The notes under the pieces: generated by a model
Told to the model about the DNA's origin: nothing
Databases searched by the model: none
What the model saw: only the letters and a program-made list of their open reading frames with translations
Shown: positions 6,315-13,311 of the stretch, piece by piece
How the letters are laid out: each line of letters begins with the position of its first letter
How positions within the stretch are numbered: position 1 is the stretch's first letter
Program-made: the position numbers and the translations under genes
NCBI RefSeq assembly: GCF_001507435.1
Contig: NZ_LMWH01000304.1
Location: 1 to 28,716, forward strand
Reading direction: 5' to 3'
From: Streptomyces sp. NRRL F-5122
GTDB taxonomy: Bacteria > Actinomycetota > Actinomycetes > Streptomycetales > Streptomycetaceae
DNA: 28,716 bases

Positions 6315-9137
6315 TCATTCGATGACCGGGCGTCTATGGCGGGGGCAAACACGGGCTGGTGGCGAAACGCGACCGCCAGGGGTGGGTCCGAGGGGTAGCG
6401 ACCATGCCTTGCGGACGGTGTCGATCAGAGGTCGGGCGCTGTAGGGCGATATGCCGAGTTCCTGACGTGCGTCGGCCAGTCGTTCAGGGTCGCCGTCCGG
6501 GCCGTGCTCAGCTGCCAGTTGCGTGCGGCGCTCAAGTCCTTCAGTGCTGAAGATCTCGAGCAGGGTGAGCGAGAAGTAGGCGTATGTGGAGGCCTCGTCG
6601 ATGAGCTGGCGTGCGTCGCTGCTGAGGTCCGGATCGGCTGGCACATGCGGTGGGTCGCCGGCGTCCACGGGGCGTGGTCGGGGACCCTCGGTGTAGAAAG
6701 CGAACTGATCCAGAGTTCGCAGCATGTCGGCTTCTACGCACGGGCAGGGGTCGCGCAGATAGCCGCAGAGGGTGCGGAAGGAAGCGAGGACGCTGCTGGT
6801 GTCGTGGGTCCACAGCTGTTTGCTCAGCAAGGTCCTGAAGCCAGCGAATGTTTCAGCGAGTTCTTCCAGGATGAGGTGGCGGGAGATGTGAGTGAGCTCG
6901 TACGACTGCGTCTTGTCCTGTATCTCGCGGAGCTGCAGCCCGTAGCGGAGCAGGTCGCGCAGGATGCCGCCCGACAGGGCATGGGCGAGCATGACGTGCG
7001 GGTCTTTCAGCCTTTGGGAGCGCTTGGCGAGGATGGCGCGTGATTCTTTGAGGGTGCTGGGCTGAACGTGGACGATGTCGTCCAGGGAGCTGTCGGTGAC
7101 GTCTCGGTGTGGCAGGCCCCGGCGGACAAAGGCGGCCCCGACGTCTTCGGCGACCGAGATCAGGTAGTGGACCAAGGGAACGCCAAGGATCGCCTTGATC
7201 TCTCGGAGGAACGCCAGGGCTTCGGTATCCGCACCAAGGCGGTCCACTTCGTCGATGGCGATCAAGACGGTCTTGCCCTCTCCGACTTTCTCAGCAGCGA
7301 TGCACTTGAGCAGTTCGCGGAACTCTTCCACCAGTTCTGGGTAGTTCGGGGGGACTGTGGAGACGGACGTGGTGTGGTTGGTGCCCAGGCTCAGGATCTG
7401 GGCAGCGCCGCCGGTCGTCAGGCCGTGGGTGGCCTGCTGGATCGTCTGGAGGCGGAAAAGGTGGTTGCGGCACCGTGTGACCAGTTCGGGTTCTTCCGGC
7501 TGCGGGTGCCAGTCTCCCGCCTTCGACACCAGGACTCCGGCGATGATGCCCGCGAGCCGCAGCGGGTTCTCGGGGTCCGCCAGGAGGGTGTGCGTCTGCG
7601 GGTTGTCGATGAGATACAGCAGCAGGTACGTCCCCGCAGCGGCGGCCAAGGGGCGGAAGATCTTCTCCAGGGAGACGGGCCACCTCCCGAGGGGGAACTC
7701 GACCCCGGAATCGCGAGCCAGGCGCAAGAGCCACCACACGACCATCAACACCCCGGTGTAACCGACGGCCTGGTATAGAGCCTCGGGCTGGGTTCGGTGG
7801 AGGTGTCGGACCTGCTGGCGGATCTGTTCGTCCAGCAGCACTGTGGCAGCGGATGCCCAGGCTAGAAGCAGCCCGATGCGCCTGATGCCACGCATCCACA
7901 GCCGTCCCAGCATGCGCGGCAGCCAGGCAGCATGCCGCGCCTGCCACCAGGCGATCCCTCCGAAGGTGATGGTCACGCTCGCGACGACTGCGTGGCCGTG
8001 CCAGATGGCCATCACGTCGTCGCGGATCGCATCGGTGTGCGTGCGCACGAAGGCAGAGACGGACGTGGCGTACTGCTCATACAGGGAGCGCACCGAGGCA
8101 GACAGGCCCAGCACCAGCAGGGCGGCGGCGGGCACCGCGAAGGAACTCCACCGTCCCAGCCGCTTGGCCTGAAACCTCACACGCCGCAACAGCCTGCGCA
8201 CAGGCGACAACTGCGCGAACTCGGGCGGGTCATAACCCTGGTCGCGCATGTACTGCTCGCACAGTTGCACCGACAGCGACAGCAGGAAATCGTGCGGGGT
8301 ATAGGTGGCCGGCGCCTGGACGATCACACCGAAGCCGGCCTTCTTGACGCACTGCTCCAGCAGCGTCGTCTTCCCCGCACCCCGCGGACCGCAGACCGCG
8401 ATGGTTCCGTCCTCGAGATGCGTGAGCTTGCGCTCCAGTTGCCGCCGGGCCCCGTTCTCAACGACGTAGCCCGGTGCTCGAGGCGCGCGCAGGCCCCACT
8501 CGTAGTCATCCGGGATGAAGAGGGAGTCGGGGTCGTCACCCAGCATGTGCCGGACCAGATCGGCAACCACCGGGCCGGTGCCTCGCTCCTGCAGGTCTTC
8601 ACCCCAGCGGGCGGCGCACACCCCCACCTCGAAGCGCTGCACCAGCCAGGCGACGCCCAGCCCTGCAGCGACCAGGCACTGTCTCAGGTTGAACCACGCC
8701 CTCGAGCCGCGCCAGAACAGCGTGAACATCACGGCTGCAGCTGCCAGAACCGCTACAAGCAGGGCGAACATTCCGCCGAAGATCAGCACTGCCAGCGCCC
8801 CGACCGCGATCAGAAAACAGACCACCCGCCAGTTCCACTGCGTCTCGCGCGCTGCCCTCTCGTGCTTGTTCCGGGCCTCGTCCAGTTTCTCGACCGCTTC
8901 GTCAAAGGGGAGAGACGGGCAGCGGATGGTGGCGTAGTGGTGGGATGTGACCGTCCTCATCCGCTCCAGAACCGCGTCCCGGGTCACGCCTTCCCGTTTA
9001 TCGAGCAGCCGCGCCGTCTCGGGATCGTCAAGCGCGGCCAGCACACACCGGTGGTAGATGTCGTCCTTGTCGCCCCCGCTCAGGAAGTCGAGGACCCTCG
9101 CCCCCCATAACTCCACCCAGGCCTGTAACCGCAGCAT
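6315..9137 (-). CDS. Membrane-embedded P-loop ATPase with KAP-like architecture
   Basis: From ATG 9137 the protein has 940 residues. Two hydrophobic segments occur near residues 104-141. Walker A is GPRGAGKTT (about 250-258) and Walker B is TVLIAIDEVDRL (about 623-634, with D629 and E630). Roughly 370 residues separate them, including about six hydrophobic segments (near 332-349, 382-399, 421-436, 457-473, 496-512 and 526-540). Membrane spans inserted between Walker A and Walker B are the hallmark of KAP NTPases, the group that includes the phage-exclusion protein PifA. The C-terminal 300 residues look like an AAA-type helical lid plus an unknown region. The start was chosen because GAAGGG precedes ATG 9137; the upstream in-frame 57 residues are low-quality and overlap palindromes. 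It is on the same strand as the relaxase. A defence or entry-exclusion role is inference. Confidence 0.72.
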   Translation of the reverse strand: MLRLQAWVELWGARVLDFLSGGDKDDIYHRCVLAALDDPETARLLDKREGVTRDAVLERMRTVTSHHYATIRCPSLPFDEAVEKLDEARNKHERAARETQWNWRVVCFLIAVGALAVLIFGGMFALLVAVLAAAAVMFTLFWRGSRAWFNLRQCLVAAGLGVAWLVQRFEVGVCAARWGEDLQERGTGPVVADLVRHMLGDDPDSLFIPDDYEWGLRAPRAPGYVVENGARRQLERKLTHLEDGTIAVCGPRGAGKTTLLEQCVKKAGFGVIVQAPATYTPHDFLLSLSVQLCEQYMRDQGYDPPEFAQLSPVRRLLRRVRFQAKRLGRWSSFAVPAAALLVLGLSASVRSLYEQYATSVSAFVRTHTDAIRDDVMAIWHGHAVVASVTITFGGIAWWQARHAAWLPRMLGRLWMRGIRRIGLLLAWASAATVLLDEQIRQQVRHLHRTQPEALYQAVGYTGVLMVVWWLLRLARDSGVEFPLGRWPVSLEKIFRPLAAAAGTYLLLYLIDNPQTHTLLADPENPLRLAGIIAGVLVSKAGDWHPQPEEPELVTRCRNHLFRLQTIQQATHGLTTGGAAQILSLGTNHTTSVSTVPPNYPELVEEFRELLKCIAAEKVGEGKTVLIAIDEVDRLGADTEALAFLREIKAILGVPLVHYLISVAEDVGAAFVRRGLPHRDVTDSSLDDIVHVQPSTLKESRAILAKRSQRLKDPHVMLAHALSGGILRDLLRYGLQLREIQDKTQSYELTHISRHLILEELAETFAGFRTLLSKQLWTHDTSSVLASFRTLCGYLRDPCPCVEADMLRTLDQFAFYTEGPRPRPVDAGDPPHVPADPDLSSDARQLIDEASTYAYFSLTLLEIFSTEGLERRTQLAAEHGPDGDPERLADARQELGISPYSARPLIDTVRKAWSLPLGPTPGGRVSPPARVCPRHRRPVIE

Positions 9138-9240
9138 CCGCCCACCCTTCCCCCGAGTGCAGAACCTGCGGATGCTAACCCCCGAGGCCAGCACGGCGGA
9201 GAGCGTTCTCCCGAAGGTGGCGCAGTTTGTGCACACTGAG

Positions 9241-9281
9241 CGAAGCGCGGGGTGCTTACGTCGTAAGCACCCCGCGCTTCG
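9241..9281. repeat. Nearly perfect 41-bp palindrome
   Basis: Twenty-base arms (9241-9260 and 9262-9281) are exact complements around a single T. The core is GGTGCTTACG / CGTAAGCACC. It lies about 100 bp upstream of the KAP-like ATPase start. It may be an operator, a bidirectional terminator or a remnant of a mobile element end. Confidence 0.9.
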
Positions 9282-9311
9282 GTTCTGGGTGACAGGCCTC
9301 AGGCCCATAGG

Positions 9312-9339
9312 GCGGGTGCTTTACGGCGTAAGCACCCGC
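9312..9339. repeat. Second palindrome sharing the same core
   Basis: The left arm GCGGGTGCTTTACG and right arm CGTAAGCACCCGC pair with one bulged T. It shares the GGTGCTTACG / CGTAAGCACC core with the palindrome at 9241-9281, whose near end is 31 bp away. It lies just beyond the stop (9346) of a minus-strand gene remnant and could also terminate it. Confidence 0.75.
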
Positions 9340-9345
9340 GATGGA

Positions 9346-9480
9346 TCACCCTTTGAGCAGCTCGATCAGTTTCTCCACCTGCTCTGGCGTCAGGCGGCTG
9401 CGGAGGTCTTGCGCCAGGGCCTGCAGTTCGCTGTCTGAATAGACCGTGGCATGTGCGGGCTGCTCCTGTGCCGTTTCAGC
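9346..9480 (-). pseudogene. 3' remnant of a hypothetical gene
   Basis: The minus strand ends with a convincing protein tail, TVYSDSELQALAQDLRSRLTPEQVEKLIELLKG, followed by TGA at 9346-9348. No start codon with protein-like sequence lies upstream; beyond about 9480 the frame is a Cys/Arg/Trp-rich shadow of plus-strand coding. The 5' part therefore seems to have been lost at the junction with the plus-strand remnant at 9540-9704. The family was not recognised; the helical tail alone does not identify it. Confidence 0.4.
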
Positions 9481-9539
9481 GGTCTGCCGAGCAGGGCCGT
9501 TCGCGGCGCCAGGCCAGAGCGGTCTGCGCCGCCAGATCC

Positions 9540-9704
9540 AGCGTCGGCACCACGAACAGCACCAGCCGCGTGGGATTCCTGCTGGACGAGGAGTCCACCC
9601 GCGTGCTGCGCAACGCGCGCTACCGCGTCCCCGACAACGCCCGGCGCTACCGCATCCCCGGCAACGGCATCCCGGTCTCCTGCCTGGACCTGATCGAGGA
9701 CTGA
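9540..9704 (+). pseudogene. 3' remnant of a hypothetical plus-strand gene
   Basis: The tail TSRVGFLLDEESTRVLRNARYRVPDNARRYRIPGNGIPVSCLDLIED ends at TGA 9702-9704 and has good codon bias. A strong hairpin follows immediately. The in-frame sequence before about 9540 is shadow-like, although a GTG at 9453 would formally start an 83-residue frame. I infer a gene that lost its 5' end at the same junction as the minus-strand remnant at 9346-9480. It could alternatively be a complete small gene of 83 residues. Confidence 0.4.
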
Positions 9705-9710
9705 CCCACA

Positions 9711-9755
9711 CCTGCGTTCGTGCCGCCCCGCTCGATGAGGCGGCACGAACGCAGG
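9711..9755. terminator. Strong GC hairpin terminator
   Basis: Perfect 17-bp arms, CCTGCGTTCGTGCCGCC (9711-9727) and its complement (9739-9755), flank an 11-base loop. It sits 7 bp after the stop at 9704. There is no U tract, as is usual in Streptomyces. Confidence 0.85.
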
Positions 9756-9819
9756 CAGGAATCCGCCCAGCCCATCGGCCGGGCGACCCCACCGCCCGGC
9801 CAGCTCTCGAAAGGCCACC

Positions 9820-10151
9820 ATGACCGACCAACAACAGGCACCGCCCTCCGCCGACGACGACCGCCGCGACCGCCCTCTAACCCTTGCCGTGCTGCGCCAG
9901 CTGGTCCGCAACGACTGGAGCAAGCTGCCCGGCGACACGCTCGTCGTGCTCTCAGCCGACACGGAAGGCACCGCTACTCGCCCTTCTCCACCTACGAAAA
10001 CTCGCGATACGCGCCGCTCTCCCCCGCTGACCAGGTCGGCGAGACCTACCCGCTACCCGAGGAACTGAAGCAGGACAAGGAGCTGCGGGAGCTGTACCCG
10101 CAGATCCCGGACACCGCCGTTCCGGCCCTGGTGCTGTACCCCCTCGGCTGA
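9820..10151 (+). pseudogene. Conserved hypothetical protein with a single-base frameshift
   Basis: ATG 9820, behind GAAAGG, encodes MTDQQQAPPSADDD...LTLAVLRQLVRNDWSKLPGDTLVVLSADTEG. The sense then moves to the next frame: RYSPFSTYENSRYAPLSPADQVGETYPLPEELKQDKELRELYPQIPDTAVPALVLYPLG, ending at 10151. One extra A at about 9987 (GGCACCGC read as GGCAACCGC) restores a 110-residue protein with the familiar Streptomyces pattern of LP-x-D-x-LVVLS-D-EGN-x-x-SP...GE-x-Y...AVPALVLYP. These small cytoplasmic proteins have no known function. A 12-bp-arm hairpin follows. It may be intact in the real genome if the missing base is a sequencing error. Confidence 0.65.
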
Positions 10152-10161
10152 GCCGACCCGT

Positions 10162-10195
10162 GCGGGGCGGGACAAGCGGAAGCGTCCCGCCCCGC
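10162..10195. terminator. GC hairpin terminator
   Basis: Arms GCGGGGCGGGAC (10162-10173) and GTCCCGCCCCGC (10184-10195) are perfect complements with a 10-base loop. The hairpin begins 10 bp after the stop at 10151. Confidence 0.8.
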
Positions 10196-10251
10196 GGCCA
10201 CCAACTCCCGAGCCGGTTTCTGGCTCGGCCTGACGAAAGCGAACCGTCGCC

Positions 10252-10683
10252 ATGTCCGACTCAGCTCACGCACCACAGGAGAGATCCCCGGCGCCCGTGC
10301 TGGTCATCAGCGACAGCGCCCACGACGACCCCATCGGCCTGGAGCCCTGCCCGGTCCCCCTACGGCACTTGCCGTCGCCGCTGTTCAACGCCGAGGAGTA
10401 CCAGCGGGCTCCGCTCGTCCTCCTGGACGACCGCAGCTACACCGGCTTCACGCTGCGCCACATGCCCCACCGCCTGGGCCTAATCATCGTGGGCGCCGAT
10501 CCCGACGACAACACGGTGTACCACCGGGCCGTGAACCTCGGCGCTGAAGGAATCCTTCGGGCCGAACAGGACCTGAGCTGGCTGCACCTTCGACTGCACT
10601 CCGCGACCGACTGCCGCTACGCCCACTGGGATGCGCTCCTGACCGGCGGCCCCGCGGACCCTCCCCCGCCCGCGACCAGTTGA
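10252..10683 (+). CDS. Stand-alone CpaE-like receiver-type protein
   Basis: The 143-residue protein has a receiver-like (Rossmann-type) outline: VLVISDSA (strand 1), RAPLVLLDDRSY (strand 3 with acidic residues), LGLIIVGADPDDNTVYHRAVNLGAEGILRAEQDLSWLHLRL (strands 4 and 5 with the A-LGAE motif). This matches the N-terminal pseudo-receiver of CpaE/Ssd-type septum-site and pilus-secretion proteins in actinobacteria, which normally precedes a ParA-type ATPase. No ATPase domain or Walker motif follows here, so the domain stands alone. Free-standing copies may act as localisation or decoy partners; the role is unknown. It starts the plus-strand run up to 12191 with short gaps. Confidence 0.65.
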   Translation: MSDSAHAPQERSPAPVLVISDSAHDDPIGLEPCPVPLRHLPSPLFNAEEYQRAPLVLLDDRSYTGFTLRHMPHRLGLIIVGADPDDNTVYHRAVNLGAEGILRAEQDLSWLHLRLHSATDCRYAHWDALLTGGPADPPPPATS

Positions 10684-10737
10684 CGCGCCACGGCACCGAC
10701 CGCATGGCCGGACCCCCGTCACCAGAAGGAGTCACCA

Positions 10738-11352
10738 ATGCACCCGATACCTCACCGCTGTGCCCGCCGGCCTTTGGCGGGCGGGCTCGTCGTGCCCTGG
10801 GTGTCCCTGATCCACGACGGCCACGCCGCCTTCGGCAGCCTCGACGCCGACCGGGCCCGCACCGCCTTCCTACACCGCCTGTGCCAGATACGCGGCCAGC
10901 CGCTCAACGAGCGGTGCTTCCTGATCGTCCGCCCGGCCGACGTAGCCCAGGGCTGCTCCCCGGAACCGGCCTTGCACCCCGAGTGCCTGCCGTATGCCGC
11001 CGCGCACTGCCCGATGCTCAACGGCACGGCCACGCACTACCGGCACCGCCCCGTCCTGGCCACCCACCCCGCCGGGCGACCCTGCACCGATCCGTCCTGC
11101 CCCTGCCCGGCCCGCACACCCGACGACGGCCACACCGCGCGCAGCGGAAGCCCGGCCGACCGATACGAGGCCTGGATGATCCACACCCGCAGCTACCGCC
11201 TGACCGGTGCGTCCGGCCAGGCCGACGTTCCCGCAGGCATCAGCCTCGACGTACCGATCCTGCGCAGACGCGTCCTGCGTACCGCCCACCTCTCGGCCGA
11301 CCAGGAGCGCCTGATGGGCCTGGTGCGCAGCCTCCTGGACGGACACCTGTGA
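10738..11352 (+). CDS. Conserved Streptomyces hypothetical protein, Cys/His-rich
   Basis: The 204-residue product follows AAGGAG (AGAAGGAGTCACCAATG). Landmarks are LVVPWVSLIHDGHAAFGSLDADR, LHRLCQIRGQPLNERCFLIVRP, CSPEPALHPECLPYAAAHCPMLNGTATHYR, ATHPAGRPCTDPSCPCPARTPD and GISLDVPILRRRVLRT. The family is widespread on Streptomyces plasmids and arms and is sometimes wrongly labelled as cell-envelope protein OmpA. The many Cys/His pairs (C-x8-C, H-x2-C, H-C, C-x4-C-x-C) suggest structural zinc sites. There is no signal peptide or membrane span, so it is cytoplasmic. The function is unknown. Its stop overlaps a GTG of the next frame by GTGA. Confidence 0.85.
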   Translation: MHPIPHRCARRPLAGGLVVPWVSLIHDGHAAFGSLDADRARTAFLHRLCQIRGQPLNERCFLIVRPADVAQGCSPEPALHPECLPYAAAHCPMLNGTATHYRHRPVLATHPAGRPCTDPSCPCPARTPDDGHTARSGSPADRYEAWMIHTRSYRLTGASGQADVPAGISLDVPILRRRVLRTAHLSADQERLMGLVRSLLDGHL

Positions 11353-11393
11353 CCTCCACCCGCAACGTCGTCCCTTGGTTGAAGGAGCCTTCT

Positions 11394-12191
11394 GTGATCA
11401 CGCCCGATCCCACGACGCCCGAGGGCGAAGCCATCATCAAGCTCCACGAGCAGATGGCCGAGCTCCGCGAACGCACTGACGAGTGGCCCGGCGCCGACAC
11501 CGTCGACATCCTCGACAAGTGGCTCGCCCTCTTCGACTTCACCAGCCCGGTGAAGCGGACGCGGCTTGTCGCCGGCAGCGTCTGGGTGCTGCGTCGCGAG
11601 GACCGCCACGAGGACGACGTGACGATCTGGAGCGACGAGGACTCCGCGCTGGCGGCACTGGCCGAGCACGTCCGCAGCAGCTGGGACAACGTGCAAGGAA
11701 ACGACGGCATCCCGGACCTCCCTCCCCTGGAGGACCGCTTGGCCGTCGACCTCTACTACGGGCCGCGGTCCGAACGGTCCGACGAGGACTACTGGCTGTA
11801 CGGCACCGACGTCGGCCGGTGCGTGCGCACGGCGCCCGCGTCGCACGACTTCCGTTTCCCGGACGAGAAGGTCAGCGCCCAGATCAACAGCGCGGCCCTC
11901 TTCCACGCGCCAGCCGGCCCCGACGGTGAGGGGCTGCCGTGCATCGAGATCGCGGGGGTCCTCGTCTTCGCCTACCTGGACGCCGGCATGCAGGCGGTGC
12001 GGGTCTCGGTTCACCTCGACACCGCCGATGAGCTGGTCATCCAGCCGGGTCAGACGGTGCCGCTGCACGTGCAGGTCGAGGACTCCACGGTATTCAGTGC
12101 AGGCGCCGTCCTGACCCGGCCGACGGGTGGCGGGAGGCGTCAGTGGCTGCGGGGGCTGAGCCACCGAATGCCGTGGCGCAGGGGGGATTGA
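11394..12191 (+). CDS. Hypothetical protein, acidic
   Basis: The 265-residue protein begins at GTG 11394 behind GAAGGAG (11381-11387). GTG 11349, which overlaps the previous stop, would add 15 residues and cannot be excluded. Landmarks are IKLHEQMAELRERTDEWPGADTVDILDKWLALFDF, VWVLRREDRHEDDVTIWSDEDSALAALAEHVR, DEDYWLYGTDVGRCV and a C-terminal beta-rich half (VSVHLDTADELVIQPGQTVPLHVQVEDSTVF) ending in a basic tail. It is acidic overall, has no membrane span, and I recognise no family. Operon-like spacing with the two preceding genes suggests co-expression. The ssb promoter overlaps its last codons. Confidence 0.7.
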   Translation: MITPDPTTPEGEAIIKLHEQMAELRERTDEWPGADTVDILDKWLALFDFTSPVKRTRLVAGSVWVLRREDRHEDDVTIWSDEDSALAALAEHVRSSWDNVQGNDGIPDLPPLEDRLAVDLYYGPRSERSDEDYWLYGTDVGRCVRTAPASHDFRFPDEKVSAQINSAALFHAPAGPDGEGLPCIEIAGVLVFAYLDAGMQAVRVSVHLDTADELVIQPGQTVPLHVQVEDSTVFSAGAVLTRPTGGGRRQWLRGLSHRMPWRRGD

Positions 12192-12215
12192 CCCACCACT
12201 GAAATACACTAGTAT
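12188..12215 (+). promoter_or_regulatory. Sigma-70-like promoter of ssb
   Basis: TTGACC (12188-12193) and TAGTAT (12210-12215) are separated by 16 bp in a locally AT-rich patch, about 20 bp before the ssb ATG and overlapping the stop of the preceding gene. An inverted repeat AAATAC-ACTA-GTATTT covers the -10 box and could be a regulator site. Confidence 0.65.
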
Positions 12216-12235
12216 TTGAGCTAGAAGGTGTTCGC

Positions 12236-12763
12236 ATGGCCCCGCTCATCCCGCACGTGTTGTCCGGCACCGTCAGCAGCGACGTCGAATGCCGCTTCAC
12301 CGAAACCGGTCTCGCCGTCTGCCGGTTCCGCGTCACCGCGACGCCGAGCCAATGGGACGCCGCCGCACAGACATGGCGGGACGGAACCCCGGTCCCCTAT
12401 GTCTGCACGGCCTGGCGGGACCTCGCCCGCAACGCCACCGAGTCCCTCACCCCCGGGGTCACCGTCCTGATCACGGGACGCATCACCGAGATCAGGGACA
12501 ACTCCATCTACCTCAGCGTCGACGACCTCGGCGTCAGCCTGCGCCAGCGCATCGCCTACACCGAAACCAGCCTGCCCAGCCCAGCCGCCGCCGCTCCCGT
12601 CGCCCCACCCCCGACCCCTCAGCCCGCAGCACCGAGCGCACCCCGGGCCGCCACCAGGCAGCCGGGCAACCCGCCCGCCTGGTGGGACAAGCAACGGTCC
12701 TCCGGCTGGTCCGAGACCGACACCTCCGCCGCCGACGGCACTCCCCTTCACGTCGTCCGCTGA
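12236..12763 (+). CDS. ssb: Single-stranded DNA-binding protein
   Basis: The 175-residue protein carries an N-terminal OB fold typical of bacterial SSB: VLSGTVSSDVECRFTETGLAVCRFRVTATPSQWD, VPYVCTAWRDLARNATESLTPGVTVLITGRI, IYLSVDDLGVSLR (about residues 8-105). A Pro/Ala-rich linker and a tail follow. The tail ends LHVVR and lacks the acidic DDDIPF-type tip by which housekeeping SSBs recruit partners, so this is probably a plasmid-type SSB protecting single strands in transfer or replication. GAAGG lies 9 bp before ATG 12236. It is followed by a terminator and a dprA fragment, a grouping common in DNA-uptake or transfer gene sets. Confidence 0.88.
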   Translation: MAPLIPHVLSGTVSSDVECRFTETGLAVCRFRVTATPSQWDAAAQTWRDGTPVPYVCTAWRDLARNATESLTPGVTVLITGRITEIRDNSIYLSVDDLGVSLRQRIAYTETSLPSPAAAAPVAPPPTPQPAAPSAPRAATRQPGNPPAWWDKQRSSGWSETDTSAADGTPLHVVR

Positions 12764-12797
12764 GACTCTCCCCCTTCTTCCCCTTCACCGCCCACCT

Positions 12798-12831
12798 GGC
12801 GCGGCACCGGTTCGCCTGCCGGTGCCGCGCC
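12798..12831. terminator. GC hairpin terminator after ssb
   Basis: Perfect 13-bp arms, GGCGCGGCACCGG (12798-12810) and its complement (12819-12831), flank an 8-base loop, 34 bp after the ssb stop. Confidence 0.8.
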
Positions 12832-12848
12832 CTGCCCGAAAGGCCGCC

Positions 12849-13200
12849 ATGCCCACAAGCACGCTGTCCGAGCGGGCCGCCCGCGCCGCGCTGGCCGCCC
12901 ACTTCACGCCGGATCAGGTCGCCGCCGACCTCGCCCGCTACTCCCCCGCCGACGTCTGGCAGCTGCGCGAGCGCCTCGACGGCAGCGGGCGACTGGCCCA
13001 GTACAGGCCGCGCGCCGAGCTCGACACCGCACAGCTGACCTGCCGGTTCATCATCCCGTCGGACGAGGTCTGGCCCACAGCCCTGGCCGACCTCGGACCG
13101 GACTGCCCACTGGGGCTCTGGGTCCGCGGAAGCGACCAACTGCCCCAGCTGACCGGCCGCGCCGTGGCCGTGACCGGCAACCGCAACCCCACCAAGGGGG
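12849..13200 (+). pseudogene. dprA: Truncated DNA-processing protein DprA
   Basis: ATG 12849, behind GAAAGG, encodes SERAARAALAAHFTPDQVAADLARYSPADVWQLRERL. The DprA-specific segment FIIPSDEVWPTALADLGPDCPLGLWVRGSDQLPQLTGRAVAVTGNRNPT follows, equivalent to the start of the Rossmann fold with its GSR-x-x-T motif. The homology ends abruptly at about residue 115. The remaining frame, to 13517, is Arg/Gly-rich shadow of the next gene. DprA normally has 280-380 residues and binds single-stranded DNA and loads RecA; nearly the whole functional fold is missing here. The break at about 13195-13200 looks like a deletion junction with the following recombinase-like gene. Confidence 0.75.
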
Positions 13201-13311
13201 CCGGGCCGTTGGCGCCGAGGAACAGCCGGCGGCGGGCCCGGCACGGCCGGTGCCGCGCAGCCGTCGGGGTGCCGGGCCGCGCTCGCTCCCGCCAAGCTGA
13301 GGGGCCGGCCT

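Noticed and set aside
6165..6398. 77-codon plus-strand open frame
   Set aside because: No convincing ribosome-binding site; it lies in the relaxase upstream region and overlaps the 3' end of the ATPase gene on the other strand.
7068..9110. Several plus-strand open frames of 236-392 codons
   Set aside because: All are antisense to the KAP-like ATPase and show Arg/Gly/Gln-rich shadow composition.
9138..9308. 57-residue N-terminal extension of the KAP-like ATPase
   Set aside because: It lacks protein-like character, runs across the palindrome, and a good ribosome-binding site precedes ATG 9137.
10680..11348. Long N-terminal extension of the 11394-12191 gene
   Set aside because: It is the out-of-frame shadow of the conserved Cys/His-rich gene at 10738-11352.
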